Shown here in pieces: positions 7,718 through 17,017 of a stretch of 64,000 bases of DNA; position 1 is the stretch's first letter; the number at the start of each line of letters is the position of its first letter. The stretch covers positions 1-64,000 of the forward strand of contig JAEFAI010000005.1 of assembly GCA_016291185.1 (NCBI GenBank), written 5' to 3'. A model generated the notes under the pieces. It saw only the letters and a program-made list of their open reading frames with translations, was not told the DNA's origin and made no database searches. This stretch comes from Bacteroidales bacterium (GTDB lineage: Bacteria > Bacteroidota > Bacteroidia > Bacteroidales > UBA932). The position numbers and the translations under genes were made by a program.

Positions 7718-8495
7718 AGTCAGAGAACTTTGCCTTGAGGAACTCGCGGTTCAGGCGGGCAATGTGCGAGACGCTGATACCCTTCGGGCACTCCAGCTCG
7801 CAGGCACGCGTGTTGGTACAGTTACCGAAGCCGAGTTCGTCCATCTTGGCAACCATGGCCTTGGCGCGGCGCTTGGCCTCCGGACGGCCCTGCGGAAGCA
7901 GAGCGAGGGAGCTGACGCGAGCCGCGACAAAGAGCATCGCGGAGCCGTTCTTACAGGTAGCCACACAGGCGCCACAGCCCACGCAGGCCGCTGCATCCAT
8001 GCTTTCCTCTGCACGATCGTGCGAAATCAGAATGTTGTTGGCATCCTGCGCAGCACCCGTGCGCACGGAGATGAAGCCACCGGCCTGGAGGATCTTATCG
8101 AAGGCGCTGCGGTCCACGACAAGGTCCTTGATGACCGGGAAACCGGCGCTACGCCAGGGCTCCACCGTGATGGTAGCACCGTTCTTGAAGTGACGCATGA
8201 AGAGCTGGCAAGTGGTCACGTGATCGTCCGGACCGTGTGCACGGCCGTCGATATACAGGCCACAGGCGCCGCAAATGCCTTCGCGGCAGTCATGGTCGAA
8301 GGACACAGGGCCGCTGCTCTGGCAGCCACGCTCCACGGCCACGGGATCGCAACCCTCGCGGATCAGCTGCTCGTTCAGAATATCGAGCATTTCCAGGAAG
8401 GAAGCATCCTCTTCGATGCCGGAAATATGGTAGGTCTCGAAATGACCCGGGGTTTTGGCGTTCTTCTGACGCCATATTTTCAGATTGAATTCCAT
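7716..8495 (-). CDS. frdB: Fumarate reductase/succinate dehydrogenase iron-sulfur subunit
   Basis: FrdB relays electrons between the membrane quinol site and the flavoprotein during anaerobic fumarate respiration (or the reverse reaction). The 259-residue product has the plant-type [2Fe-2S] motif [10 protein letters not shown] (Cys70, Cys75, Cys78) with a further Cys96, and a ferredoxin-like domain with [11 protein letters not shown] (Cys171, 174, 177, 181) plus Cys226, Cys232 and Cys236. These are enough ligands for the usual three clusters. It follows frdA with a five-base gap. The stop codon lies in a palindromic element. No cytochrome b subunit gene is adjacent. Confidence 0.94.
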   Translation of the reverse strand: MEFNLKIWRQKNAKTPGHFETYHISGIEEDASFLEMLDILNEQLIREGCDPVAVERGCQSSGPVSFDHDCREGICGACGLYIDGRAHGPDDHVTTCQLFMRHFKNGATITVEPWRSAGFPVIKDLVVDRSAFDKILQAGGFISVRTGAAQDANNILISHDRAEESMDAAACVGCGACVATCKNGSAMLFVAARVSSLALLPQGRPEAKRRAKAMVAKMDELGFGNCTNTRACELECPKGISVSHIARLNREFLKAKFSD

Positions 8496-8500
8496 CTCGC

Positions 8501-10447
8501 TTAGTCTTTGTAATTTCTCGTTTTCACCTCGATAAACTCATACTTGAGCGGCTCCTTGTGGAGTTCGGGTTCCTGATCCTCGCCCTTATACTCCCAGGCG
8601 GAGACATACATGAAGTTGGCGTCGTCACGCTTGGCCTCACCTTCCTCGGTCTGGCTCTCCACGCGGAAGTGGCCGCCGCAGGACTCGGTACGGTTCAGCG
8701 CATCGCGCGCCATCAACTCACCGATATCGAAGAAGTCCTCCAGACGAAGGGCTTTCTCGAGCTCCTGGTTGAATTCAAACTGTGATCCGGGCACGTTGAC
8801 ATTCTCATAGAATTCCTTCTTGAGGGCCTTGATTTCAGCGATAGCCTTCTTCAGACCTGCCTCGTCGCGGGCCATACCCACGTTGTCCCACATGATATTG
8901 CCAAGACGCTTGTGGATGGAATCCACGGTCTCCTTACCCTTGATGGCAAAGAGGCGGTCGATACGGGCCTGAACTGCCTTCTCAGCCTCGTCGAATTCCT
9001 TCGTATTGACATCCGTCTTGGGCTCGGCAAACTTGTAGGAGAGGTAGTCGCCGATCGTGACAGGCAGCACGAAATAACCGTCCGCCAGACCCTGCATCAG
9101 CGCGGAAGCGCCGAGGCGGTTTCCGCCGTGGTCGGAGAAGTTGGCCTCGCCGATGGCGTACAGGCCCGGAATCGTGGTCTGCAGGTCATAGTCGACCCAG
9201 ATACCACCCATCGTGTAGTGGATGGCCGGATAGATCATCATCGGCTCCTCCCAAGGAGAGCTGGCGGTGATCTTCTCATACATATCGAAGAGGTTGCCGT
9301 AGCGCTCAGCAACACGCTTGTGACCCAGACGCTGGATCGCATCCGCGAAATCGAGGAACACGGCCTTGCCCGTCTCGTTCACGCCGAAACCGGCGTCGCA
9401 ACGCTCCTTGGCGGCGCGGGAAGCCACGTCGCGCGGCACGAGGTTACCGAAGGCCGGATAGCGGCGCTCCAGATAGTAGTCGCGGTCCGCCTCAGGGATC
9501 TGGGAGGCCTTAATTTCGTGCTTGCGGAGCTTCTCCACATCCTCTTTCTTCTTCGGCACCCAGATACGGCCGTCGTTACGCAGCGACTCGGACATCAGGG
9601 TCAGCTTGCACTGCTGGTCGCCGTGGACCGGGATACAGGTCGGGTGGATCTGCGCGAAACAGGGATTTCCGAAATAAGCACCTTTGCGGTAGCACTGCAT
9701 GGCAGCGGAACCGTTGCTGTTCATAGCGTTCGTGGACAGGAAATAGGTATTTCCATAGCCGCCCGTCGCAATCACGACGGCGTGGGCGCCGAAACGCTCC
9801 AGCTGACCGGTCACGAGGTTACGGGCAATGATACCCTTGGCCTGGCCGTTCACGATCACGAGGTCAAGCATTTCATGGCGGGGATATGCCTTCACGCTGC
9901 CATTCGCAATCTCCTTGTTCAGGGAAGCATAAGCACCCAGCAGGAGCTGCTGGCCGGTTTGACCGCGGGCGTAGAAGGTACGGCTCACCTGCACACCACC
10001 GAAGGAACGGTTGGCGAGGTATCCGCCGTATTCACGGGCGAAAGGAATACCCTGTGCCACGCACTGGTCAATGATGGAGGCGCTCACCTCAGCCAGACGA
10101 TAGACGTTGGCCTCGCGGGCACGGTAGTCACCACCCTTGATCGTGTCATAGAACAGACGATAGACGGAGTCGTTGTCGTTCTGATAGTTCTTCGCAGCAT
10201 TAATACCACCCTGCGCAGCAATGGAGTGTGCACGACGCGGGGTGTCACTGATGCAGAAAATCTTGACATTGTAGCCCAGTTCGCCGAGGGAAGCAGCTGC
10301 GGATGCGCCACCCAGACCGGTACCAACCACGATGATCTCAAGTTTTCTCTTGTTGTTCGGACTCACCAGACGGATTTCCGACTTACGCCGGGTCCATTTG
10401 CTTTCAAGCGGTCCTGCAGGAATTTTGGAATTTAACTTGTCAGACAT
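8501..10447 (-). CDS. frdA: Fumarate reductase/succinate dehydrogenase flavoprotein subunit
   Basis: FrdA holds covalent FAD and the dicarboxylate site that interconverts fumarate and succinate. The 648-residue protein has the dinucleotide motif [19 protein letters not shown], the segment [15 protein letters not shown] containing the FAD-linked His, and the substrate loop with [11 protein letters not shown] and [12 protein letters not shown] use the ATG at 10447; the frame continues to a TTG at 10480, which overlaps the end of ruvB. In most Bacteroidales a cytochrome b gene (frdC/sdhC) precedes frdA; here ruvB ends 29 bases upstream, so the membrane anchor must be encoded elsewhere. No TAnnTTTG box is visible in the short gap, suggesting read-through from ruvB. 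Confidence 0.95.
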   Translation of the reverse strand: MSDKLNSKIPAGPLESKWTRRKSEIRLVSPNNKRKLEIIVVGTGLGGASAAASLGELGYNVKIFCISDTPRRAHSIAAQGGINAAKNYQNDNDSVYRLFYDTIKGGDYRAREANVYRLAEVSASIIDQCVAQGIPFAREYGGYLANRSFGGVQVSRTFYARGQTGQQLLLGAYASLNKEIANGSVKAYPRHEMLDLVIVNGQAKGIIARNLVTGQLERFGAHAVVIATGGYGNTYFLSTNAMNSNGSAAMQCYRKGAYFGNPCFAQIHPTCIPVHGDQQCKLTLMSESLRNDGRIWVPKKKEDVEKLRKHEIKASQIPEADRDYYLERRYPAFGNLVPRDVASRAAKERCDAGFGVNETGKAVFLDFADAIQRLGHKRVAERYGNLFDMYEKITASSPWEEPMMIYPAIHYTMGGIWVDYDLQTTIPGLYAIGEANFSDHGGNRLGASALMQGLADGYFVLPVTIGDYLSYKFAEPKTDVNTKEFDEAEKAVQARIDRLFAIKGKETVDSIHKRLGNIMWDNVGMARDEAGLKKAIAEIKALKKEFYENVNVPGSQFEFNQELEKALRLEDFFDIGELMARDALNRTESCGGHFRVESQTEEGEAKRDDANFMYVSAWEYKGEDQEPELHKEPLKYEFIEVKTRNYKD

Positions 10448-10476
10448 TGTTAGGTGTTTATATATTGTTACTTTAC

Positions 10477-11496
10477 TCAAAAAAGCGTATTGGCGTTGTT
10501 CTGATAGGGATCCAGCCCCATGTGTTTATAAGAAAGTTCCGTCGCCACGCGGCCGCGCTGCGTCCGGACAATGAATCCTTCCTTGATCAGGAAAGGCTCA
10601 TACACTTCCTCATACGTTCCCTGATCTTCTCCGATGGCCGTCGCGAGCGTGTTGGCACCCACAGGGCCTCCCTTGAAGGTGGAGATGATCGTGCGGAGGA
10701 TCTTATTGTCGATAGAATCCAGTCCGCGCTTGTCTATATTCAGTTTATCGAGCGCATAGCGCGCTATCTTCAGGTCAATATGGCCGTCCCCCATCACTTG
10801 TGCGAAATCACGCACGCGACGCAGCAGGGAATTGGCAATTCGCGGTGTGCCGCGACTGCGGAGTGCGATCTCCTTCGCCGCTTCCGGCTCTATTTCCACT
10901 TTCAGGATCCCGGCGCTGCGCTTGACGATCTTGACCAGATCCTCTGTATCATAATATTCCAATCCTTCGGTAATGCCGAATCGGGCACGCAGCGGAGCGG
11001 TCAGCAAGCCGGCGCGCGTCGTGGCACCCACGAGCGTGAAAGGATTCAGGGAAATCCGGACCGATCGGGCACCAGGCCCTTTGTCGATCATGATATCGAT
11101 GACGAAATCCTCCATGGCCGAGTAGAGATACTCTTCTACCTCCGGGGCGAGACGGTGAATTTCATCTATGAACAGGACATCGCCCGTCTCCAGGGAAGTC
11201 AGCAGGCCCGCCAGGTCGCCGGGACGGTCCAGCACGGGACCGGAAGTTATCTTCATATTGACCCCCATCTCATTGGCGATAATGTGCGCCAGGGTGGTCT
11301 TGCCGAGGCCCGGAGGGCCATGGAAAAGCGTGTGATCCAAGGATTCCCCGCGCATTTTGGCTGCCTGGATATAGACGCGAAGCCGGGACACGATTTCACC
11401 CTGTCCGGTAAAATCTTCCAGCTCCTGGGGCCGGATAATTCCGTCCAATTCCTTATCTTTGCAGTCGTTTGCGTTATGAGGGTCGAATTCCTGCAT
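10477..11496 (-). CDS. ruvB: Holliday junction DNA helicase RuvB
   Basis: RuvB is the AAA+ motor that drives branch migration with RuvA. The 339-residue product (ATG at 11496) has Walker A GPPGLGKT (60-67), Walker B DEIH (111-114), the sensor and arginine-finger stretch [18 protein letters not shown] (157-174), and the C-terminal winged-helix domain ending in [16 protein letters not shown]. An in-frame TTG nine codons earlier coincides with the promoter box and is unlikely. The gene diverges from mfd across the AT-rich candidate origin and is followed by frdAB on the same strand. Confidence 0.96.
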   Translation of the reverse strand: MQEFDPHNANDCKDKELDGIIRPQELEDFTGQGEIVSRLRVYIQAAKMRGESLDHTLFHGPPGLGKTTLAHIIANEMGVNMKITSGPVLDRPGDLAGLLTSLETGDVLFIDEIHRLAPEVEEYLYSAMEDFVIDIMIDKGPGARSVRISLNPFTLVGATTRAGLLTAPLRARFGITEGLEYYDTEDLVKIVKRSAGILKVEIEPEAAKEIALRSRGTPRIANSLLRRVRDFAQVMGDGHIDLKIARYALDKLNIDKRGLDSIDNKILRTIISTFKGGPVGANTLATAIGEDQGTYEEVYEPFLIKEGFIVRTQRGRVATELSYKHMGLDPYQNNANTLF

Positions 11497-11520
11497 GCGA
11501 GGGGCTTGACTTTTAGAATA

Positions 11521-11528
11521 CAAATATA
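11521..11528 (-). promoter_or_regulatory. -7 promoter box of ruvB
   Basis: The minus strand reads TATATTTG, an exact TAnnTTTG match 24 bases before the ruvB ATG. It would initiate rightmost-to-left transcription away from the candidate origin region. Confidence 0.55.
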
Positions 11529-11566
11529 CTTCTTTTATTTTGAAAATCTGATATTTCTTTTAGGGT

Positions 11567-11764
11567 TGTTGAAATGTTGATAACTCTATCAAGTATTTAT
11601 TTATCAAATTTTTAAGATAAGAGAGAGAAGTTAAAAAGTCTGTTGATACGCTGTGCGTGCCGTTGTTGATAAAGATCCAGCCGGATTTATTCACAGAAAA
11701 AAAGCGGTGGTAAACAGGATTTCAACATACTTTTCAACCGATTTTTTACATAACATGTTGATAA
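11567..11764. other. Cluster of DnaA-box-like 9-mers: candidate replication origin
   Basis: This AT-rich divergent gap holds three exact copies of TGTTGATAA (11575-11583, 11664-11672, 11756-11764), one TGTTGATAC (11641-11649), two copies of TGTTGAAAT (11567-11575 and, inverted, 11719-11727) and one exact TTATTCACA (11687-11695), which fits the bacterial DnaA consensus TTATnCACA. TGTTGATAA is the reverse complement of TTATCAACA, one change from that consensus. A very AT-rich stretch (about 11521-11640) lies beside the boxes and could unwind. The last box overlaps the mfd start codon. Alternatives are an operator for a DNA-repair regulator or chance in AT-rich DNA; the density makes chance unlikely. 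Confidence 0.45.
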
Positions 11765-14700
11765 GTTCAAAATCCACTGAACTCCTTCGTGACAGAATAA
11801 AAACCTCGCGGGAAGTATTCTGTCGCGGGCTGTTTTTGTCTGCCCGTTGGTTTGTCCTTTCTCAGGCCGTCCAGAAGGGGATGCAGGTGATTGTTCTTCC
11901 GAACCGGGAGGCCGCTGAATACTGTGCTGCCGACCTGTATCATCTCATCGAAGGGGATCAAGTGTTTTTCCTGCCGGAGTCGGGCAAGAGCGTGGAGCGG
12001 AGTAATTATAAATCTTCGCTGGGTGTCCAGCGAACCTCCGCCATCGGAAAGATTTTGTCATACGGAGATTCGCCGGTAGAGCCGGCGAATGAAGAATTGT
12101 TGGTAATCGTCACTTATCCTGAGGCGCTGTCGGAAGAAATTCCGGCCACCCAGACCATTCAGAATGCTGTTTTCAGGATAGAGAAAGGACAGGAAATATC
12201 TCACGATGAGATTATTAAAACCTTGGCGGGAAATGGTTTCGAAAAGGTAGATTTCGTCTCTGCGCCCGGACAGTACGCCATTCGCGGATCCATTGTCGAT
12301 ATCTTTTCCTATTCGGAAAATTATCCTTTCCGTATCTCCTTCTGGGGCGATGAAATCGAGCAGATCCATTCCTTTGACTGCAACACCCAGCTGTCCCGCG
12401 AACAGGTAGAAAAAGCGGAAATCGTTTCTGATGTCGTGGGTGGCGGAGAAGTGCAGGGACAGTCGCTGATCGACATATTTCCGAAGGACAGCCTCATTTG
12501 GCTGGATTCCTCGGATATGTATTACAAGCAGGACTTCTTTAAAGCCCTGGAGCCTTTCAAACGTGTTTTTCTGGACCCTCCGCTATCTTACGGAGGAGAT
12601 GATTTTGTCTGGTTCAAGATCACCCCGCAGCCGAGTTTCAATAAGAATTTCGAGCTACTCACGGAGGATATCCGCAGCCACCTGGAAAACAATTACCAGG
12701 TTTACATCTACGGAGAAAAAGAGCAGCAGTTGGAACGCATCCGCTCCATCCTGGTCCAGAACGGCGGCCTGCAGCCGAAGTTCGTCAGCGGCAAGAATAT
12801 TCATAATGGATTTATCGATGCCCAGGACAAGATTTGCTGCTATTCGGATCACGAGATTTTCGACCGGTTCCACCGTGTCAGCCTTCGCCGCACCGTCGAG
12901 AAGAGTGAGCAGCTGACAGTCAACGACCTCAATTCCTTTAATGTAGGAGATTACGTTGTTCACATCGATCACGGTGTCGGTATTTTCGGAGGCCTGGTGC
13001 GGTTGCGTGACGATTTCGGCCGTATGCGCGAGGTGGTGAAGATCACCTACAAGGATGGCGATGTGGTGTTCGTGTCGGTGCATGCCCTGCATAAGATTTC
13101 TCGTTTCCGCTCCAAGGAAGGAGAGGCGCCCCGGATCAATAAGCTGGGTTCCAAGTCCTGGGTCACGCTGAAATACAACGCCAAATCCAAGGTCAAGGAT
13201 ATTGCGAAGGACCTGATTCAACTGTATGCCAAACGGCGTGCCTCCAAGGGTTTCGCCTTCTCGGCAGATACTTACTTGCAGGAAGAATTGGAATCTTCCT
13301 TCATGTACGAAGATACACCCGATCAAGAGACGGCGACCGAAGCCGTCAAGCGGGACATGGAGGATACCTGCCCGATGGACCGCCTCATCTGCGGCGATGT
13401 CGGATTTGGTAAGACGGAAATCGCTGTCCGGGCTGCGTTCAAGGCCGCTTGCGACAGCAAGCAGGTGGCCGTGCTCGTGCCGACGACCATCTTAGCCCTG
13501 CAGCATTATAACACGTTCAAGCAGCGTTTACAGAACCTGCCCTGCAACATCGATTTCGTCAGTCGCCTGCGGACGACTAAGGAAATCAACGATATCAAAA
13601 AGCGCCTCGCTGCGGGCCAGATCGATATTCTGATCGGCACGCACAAGATTCTCAGCCAGGAGTTCCAATTCAAGGATTTGGGTCTGCTGATCATCGACGA
13701 GGAGCAGAAATTCGGCGTCGCCGCGAAAGAGAAGCTCCGTTCCTTCAAGGCATCTGTAGACACGCTCACACTGACGGCCACCCCGATTCCGCGAACGCTG
13801 CAGTTCTCCCTGCTGGGTGCGCGCGACCTCAGCATTATCAATACTCCGCCGCCCAACCGGATTCCCGTGCAGACGGAAATCATCCTCTTCGACGAGAAGG
13901 AGATCCGGAGCATCATCAACTACGAACTCAATCGCGGCGGACAAATCTTCTTCCTGCACAATAAAGTGGAAGAACTTCCGGCCATCCACGACATCCTGCA
14001 CCGCCTGATTCCGGATATGAAGATCTGCGTGGCGCATGGCCAGATGGAATCCAAAGAACTGGAAAACAAGATGTTGGATTTCATCCGCGGAGACTACGAT
14101 ATGATGCTCTGCACGACCCTGATCGAGAACGGCCTGGACATCCCGAACGCCAACACAATTCTGATCAACCAGGCGCAGAACTTCGGCCTGAGCGACCTGC
14201 ATCAGCTGCGCGGCCGCGTGGGCCGGTCCAACAAAAAGGCCTTCTGCTACCTGATCGTGCCGCCGCTGATCAGCATCAGCGACGACGCTCGCCGGCGCCT
14301 CAAGGCCATCGAGGAATTCTCCGACCTGGGCAGCGGCTTCAACATTGCCATGCAGGACCTCGACATCCGCGGCGCCGGCAACCTGCTGGGCGCTGAGCAG
14401 AGCGGTTTCATCATGGATATGGGCTTCGAGACCTACCAGAAAATCCTGGCGGAAGCCATGGAGGAACTGGGTGTCGAAGCGGGCATCATCCCGAAGAACG
14501 AACGAGGCAAGTTCGTGACGGAATGCACGATAGAGACTGACCAGCCGGCCATGATTCCGGACGATTATATCGACGTGACGGCCGAGAAGATCCGCATTTA
14601 CCGGACCATCGACGCGATGTCTTCGGACAAGGAGATCGATCGTTTTGCTTCCCAGCTCTCCGATCGTTTCGGCGAGTTCCCCTCCGAGATCGGAAACCTC

Positions 14701-14961
14701 TTCGAGGTGGTCAAAATCCGCAACCTTGGTGCCTCGCTGGGCTTCGAAAAGATCATCGTCAAGAACGGCCTGCTGATCGCGTTCTTTATCGCGAACCAGA
14801 TGTCCCCGTACTACAAATCGCAGACCTTTGCCACGATCCTCCAGCGATCGTCCGAACAGCCGCGCTTTGAACTCAAGCAGACGGAGAGCAAACTCAAGAT
14901 CGTGGTTCGCAATGTCCCGTCGCTCAAAGACGCCCATGTGCTGTTAAGTAAATTGCGATAA
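11755..14961 (+). CDS. mfd: Transcription-repair coupling factor Mfd
   Basis: Mfd removes RNA polymerase stalled at lesions and recruits nucleotide excision repair. The 1068-residue product has the UvrB-like N-terminal module (about 1-330), the CarD-like RNA-polymerase-interaction domain (from about 397, GDYVVHIDHGVGIF), and a RecG-like translocase with Walker A GDVGFGKTE (from residue 547), the DEEQ box (IIDEEQKFGV, Asp648), and motifs TATPIPRTLQ and GRVGRSNKKAFCYL, then the C-terminal UvrA-masking domain. I use the ATG at 11755, which fits homologues; an in-frame GTG at 11653 would add an implausible extension through the origin-like region. A palindromic element encodes residues 105-113. 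Confidence 0.95.
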   Translation: MLISSKSTELLRDRIKTSREVFCRGLFLSARWFVLSQAVQKGMQVIVLPNREAAEYCAADLYHLIEGDQVFFLPESGKSVERSNYKSSLGVQRTSAIGKILSYGDSPVEPANEELLVIVTYPEALSEEIPATQTIQNAVFRIEKGQEISHDEIIKTLAGNGFEKVDFVSAPGQYAIRGSIVDIFSYSENYPFRISFWGDEIEQIHSFDCNTQLSREQVEKAEIVSDVVGGGEVQGQSLIDIFPKDSLIWLDSSDMYYKQDFFKALEPFKRVFLDPPLSYGGDDFVWFKITPQPSFNKNFELLTEDIRSHLENNYQVYIYGEKEQQLERIRSILVQNGGLQPKFVSGKNIHNGFIDAQDKICCYSDHEIFDRFHRVSLRRTVEKSEQLTVNDLNSFNVGDYVVHIDHGVGIFGGLVRLRDDFGRMREVVKITYKDGDVVFVSVHALHKISRFRSKEGEAPRINKLGSKSWVTLKYNAKSKVKDIAKDLIQLYAKRRASKGFAFSADTYLQEELESSFMYEDTPDQETATEAVKRDMEDTCPMDRLICGDVGFGKTEIAVRAAFKAACDSKQVAVLVPTTILALQHYNTFKQRLQNLPCNIDFVSRLRTTKEINDIKKRLAAGQIDILIGTHKILSQEFQFKDLGLLIIDEEQKFGVAAKEKLRSFKASVDTLTLTATPIPRTLQFSLLGARDLSIINTPPPNRIPVQTEIILFDEKEIRSIINYELNRGGQIFFLHNKVEELPAIHDILHRLIPDMKICVAHGQMESKELENKMLDFIRGDYDMMLCTTLIENGLDIPNANTILINQAQNFGLSDLHQLRGRVGRSNKKAFCYLIVPPLISISDDARRRLKAIEEFSDLGSGFNIAMQDLDIRGAGNLLGAEQSGFIMDMGFETYQKILAEAMEELGVEAGIIPKNERGKFVTECTIETDQPAMIPDDYIDVTAEKIRIYRTIDAMSSDKEIDRFASQLSDRFGEFPSEIGNLFEVVKIRNLGASLGFEKIIVKNGLLIAFFIANQMSPYYKSQTFATILQRSSEQPRFELKQTESKLKIVVRNVPSLKDAHVLLSKLR
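12067..12092 (-). repeat. Palindromic element inside mfd
   Basis: Arms TTCGCCGG and CCGGCGAA around a five-base loop, in minus orientation, with the ATGA flank of the family. It is read in frame by mfd as DSPVEPANE, in the N-terminal module just before the conserved VIVTYPEAL strand. Confidence 0.75.
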
Positions 14962-14967
14962 AATTCG

Positions 14968-14975
14968 TATATTTG
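14968..14975 (+). promoter_or_regulatory. -7 promoter box of coaX
   Basis: TATATTTG is an exact consensus match in the 21-base gap between the mfd stop and the coaX ATG. Only seven bases separate it from the ATG, so the transcript would be almost leaderless. Confidence 0.5.
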
Positions 14976-14982
14976 CCCGGTT

Positions 14983-15711
14983 ATGGCAAATCTTCTGGTA
15001 GAAGCAGGCAACACGGCGCTCAAAGCCGCCTGGGCCGAGGGAACGACCCTCGGCAAGACCTTCCGGTACCAGGGCGAGAAAATGATGGATTATCTGCTCT
15101 CGCTCCTGGACAAGGAGCGTCCCGAGGTGCTGACGGTGGCGTCCGCCCTGGGCGTCACGCCGGAAGAAGAAGCCCTCCTGCGTCCGCGCTGCGGGCATTT
15201 GCTGATCCTGGACAGGTCCCATACCGACTGGCTGCTCCGACAGGATTTCCCGGAGTACCTGTCTTACGACCGTGCCGCGGAGTTGGTGGCCGCCGGCTTC
15301 CTGTTCCGGGACAAGCCCGTGACCGTGTTCGACTTCGGCACCACGCTGACCGTGGATTTCCTGAGCCGCGAAGGGCGTTACCTGGGCGGCAACGTTTCGC
15401 CGGGTTGCAGAACACGGTTTAAAGCGCTGGAGCGCTATTCCAAGTCGCTTCCGCTGGTGGATACGCCCGAAAAAATCCTCCCCGAGGGGAAGTCGCTCCA
15501 GGGCTCGATCGAGTCCGGCGTCATTTCGGGCATAATGTTTGAAATTGAAGGCTACATCAGGCTCCGGCCGGAAAATATCATTGTTTTCACTGGCGGAGAT
15601 GCAATTTATTTTGCCAAGAAGATGAAAAACTCGATATTTGCAGTTTGCAATCTGGTTTTGATGGGCCTGGCTTTGATAACCGACGATTATGTCAAGAAGA
15701 ATCTTACATAG
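14983..15711 (+). CDS. coaX: Type III pantothenate kinase CoaX
   Basis: CoaX phosphorylates pantothenate, the first step of coenzyme A synthesis. The 242-residue product belongs to the ASKHA fold type III family: phosphate-1 motif EAGNT (7-11), FDFGTTLTVDF around Asp117, the GGNVSPG motif (135-141) and a C-terminal FTGGDA. In motif 1 the usual Asp of DxGNT is Glu7, which keeps the charge but lengthens the side chain. Its 3' end overlaps the next gene by 23 bases. In Bacteroidales coaX commonly sits upstream of the same envelope genes found here. Confidence 0.9.
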   Translation: MANLLVEAGNTALKAAWAEGTTLGKTFRYQGEKMMDYLLSLLDKERPEVLTVASALGVTPEEEALLRPRCGHLLILDRSHTDWLLRQDFPEYLSYDRAAELVAAGFLFRDKPVTVFDFGTTLTVDFLSREGRYLGGNVSPGCRTRFKALERYSKSLPLVDTPEKILPEGKSLQGSIESGVISGIMFEIEGYIRLRPENIIVFTGGDAIYFAKKMKNSIFAVCNLVLMGLALITDDYVKKNLT

Positions 15712-16999
15712 AGTGATCCTGTCCGCCCTGCTGGCGGCGTGCGCGGCGCTGTCGGCGCTCGGCCAGACGACGGGCACGTACACGCCGTACTCCATCTACG
15801 GAGTCGGCGACCTGAGCCAGCCTGGCTCCGCCTACAGCAAGACGATGGGCGGCACGGGCGTGGCCCTGCGTAACAACCGTTACCTGAACCTGATCAACCC
15901 CGCCGCCGTCACGGCGCGCGACAGTCTGGCCTTCATGGCTGATTTCTCGCTCTACAACGACAACAAATTGTTCCAGCAGGAAGGAATACGTTCTGCCAGC
16001 AACACCGTCAACATCAATGACCTGGCGATGTCCTTCCCGATCTGGCGCAAGTCCGCCATGATGGTGGGCATCATGCCGTTCAGCGACACGGGCTTCGGCT
16101 ACAGTTTCAACTACACCGATCCGCAGCTGATCGGCCAGACGGGCAACATTTCCTATTCCGCCACCGGTACCGGCAGCCTGTACAAGGCCTTCGCCGCCGC
16201 CGGCGTGACGCTGTTCAAGCGCCTCTCCCTCGGCGTGCAGTGGAACTACTACTTCGGCAAGATCGACAAGGTGTATGCGACGGTCTTCGAGGACGCTTCC
16301 TACAACGGCATCCTCAATGGCACCACGGGCAACCTCACGGGCAACGGTTTCAAATTCGGCGTCCAGTATGAGCAGCCGGTCGGAACCAAGCATGCCCTGA
16401 CCGTCGGCGCGACCTATTCCCTGCCGGTGAAACTGACGGGGACCATGGAGTCGTACCGCTACTCTTCCGGCAGCGCCGTGTCCGATACGCTGTCCTACAA
16501 GGTGGACTATATCGGCCAGGACAGCAAGGTCCAGCTGCCGAGCGAAATCGCGGTTGGCATTTCCTTCCAGGAGCGCGGCCGCTGGGTGGCCACCTTCGAT
16601 TATTCCCGCTCTGACTGGACCGGAAGCGGCCTGGACAACGCCCGCGGTTTTACCGCGAGCAAGCTCTTCTCCGCCACCACGGCGCAGACTTTCCGCGCGG
16701 GTTTCGAGATCGTGCCGAACCGCAACGATATCCGCTACTACTTCAACCACGTGGCCTATCGCGTGGGCGCATATCATAAGAAGGAATATTTCTTGCTGGA
16801 CGGCAAGCAGGTTGCCTCCACCGGCATCACCCTGGGCGTGACCCTGCCGATCGTGAATAACTACAACGGCTTCACCATCGGCGTTGACCTGGGTCAGCGC
16901 GGCTCCCTGAGCGGGGAGATGATCCGCGAGCGCTATGTTAATATCTCCGTGGGCTTCAACCTCTACGATATCTGGTTCCGCAAGCCTCAGTACGAATAA
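15689..16999 (+). CDS. Outer-membrane beta-barrel protein, function unknown
   Basis: A 436-residue secreted protein with a signal peptide (about 1-25, ending SALGQ) and then the sequence SPYS/TPYSIYGVGDLSQ and KTMGGTGVALRNNRYLNLINPA, which resemble the N-terminal part of FadL/OmpP1-like Bacteroidetes barrels. The rest alternates polar and aromatic residues in strand-length blocks and ends in an aromatic-rich strand, as expected of an outer-membrane barrel. The ATG at 15689 overlaps coaX. It is followed by TPR, lptC and ppiD genes, so it probably belongs to an envelope-biogenesis set. No substrate can be assigned; a transport or scaffold role is inferred only. Confidence 0.72.
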   Translation: MSRRILHRVILSALLAACAALSALGQTTGTYTPYSIYGVGDLSQPGSAYSKTMGGTGVALRNNRYLNLINPAAVTARDSLAFMADFSLYNDNKLFQQEGIRSASNTVNINDLAMSFPIWRKSAMMVGIMPFSDTGFGYSFNYTDPQLIGQTGNISYSATGTGSLYKAFAAAGVTLFKRLSLGVQWNYYFGKIDKVYATVFEDASYNGILNGTTGNLTGNGFKFGVQYEQPVGTKHALTVGATYSLPVKLTGTMESYRYSSGSAVSDTLSYKVDYIGQDSKVQLPSEIAVGISFQERGRWVATFDYSRSDWTGSGLDNARGFTASKLFSATTAQTFRAGFEIVPNRNDIRYYFNHVAYRVGAYHKKEYFLLDGKQVASTGITLGVTLPIVNNYNGFTIGVDLGQRGSLSGEMIRERYVNISVGFNLYDIWFRKPQYE

Positions 17000-17017
17000 C
17001 AATAAAACTATCGCGAT

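Noticed and set aside
11653..11754. GTG-started N-terminal extension of mfd
   Set aside because: The extra 34 residues lie in the AT-rich box cluster, look like translated non-coding DNA and are not part of the Mfd family.
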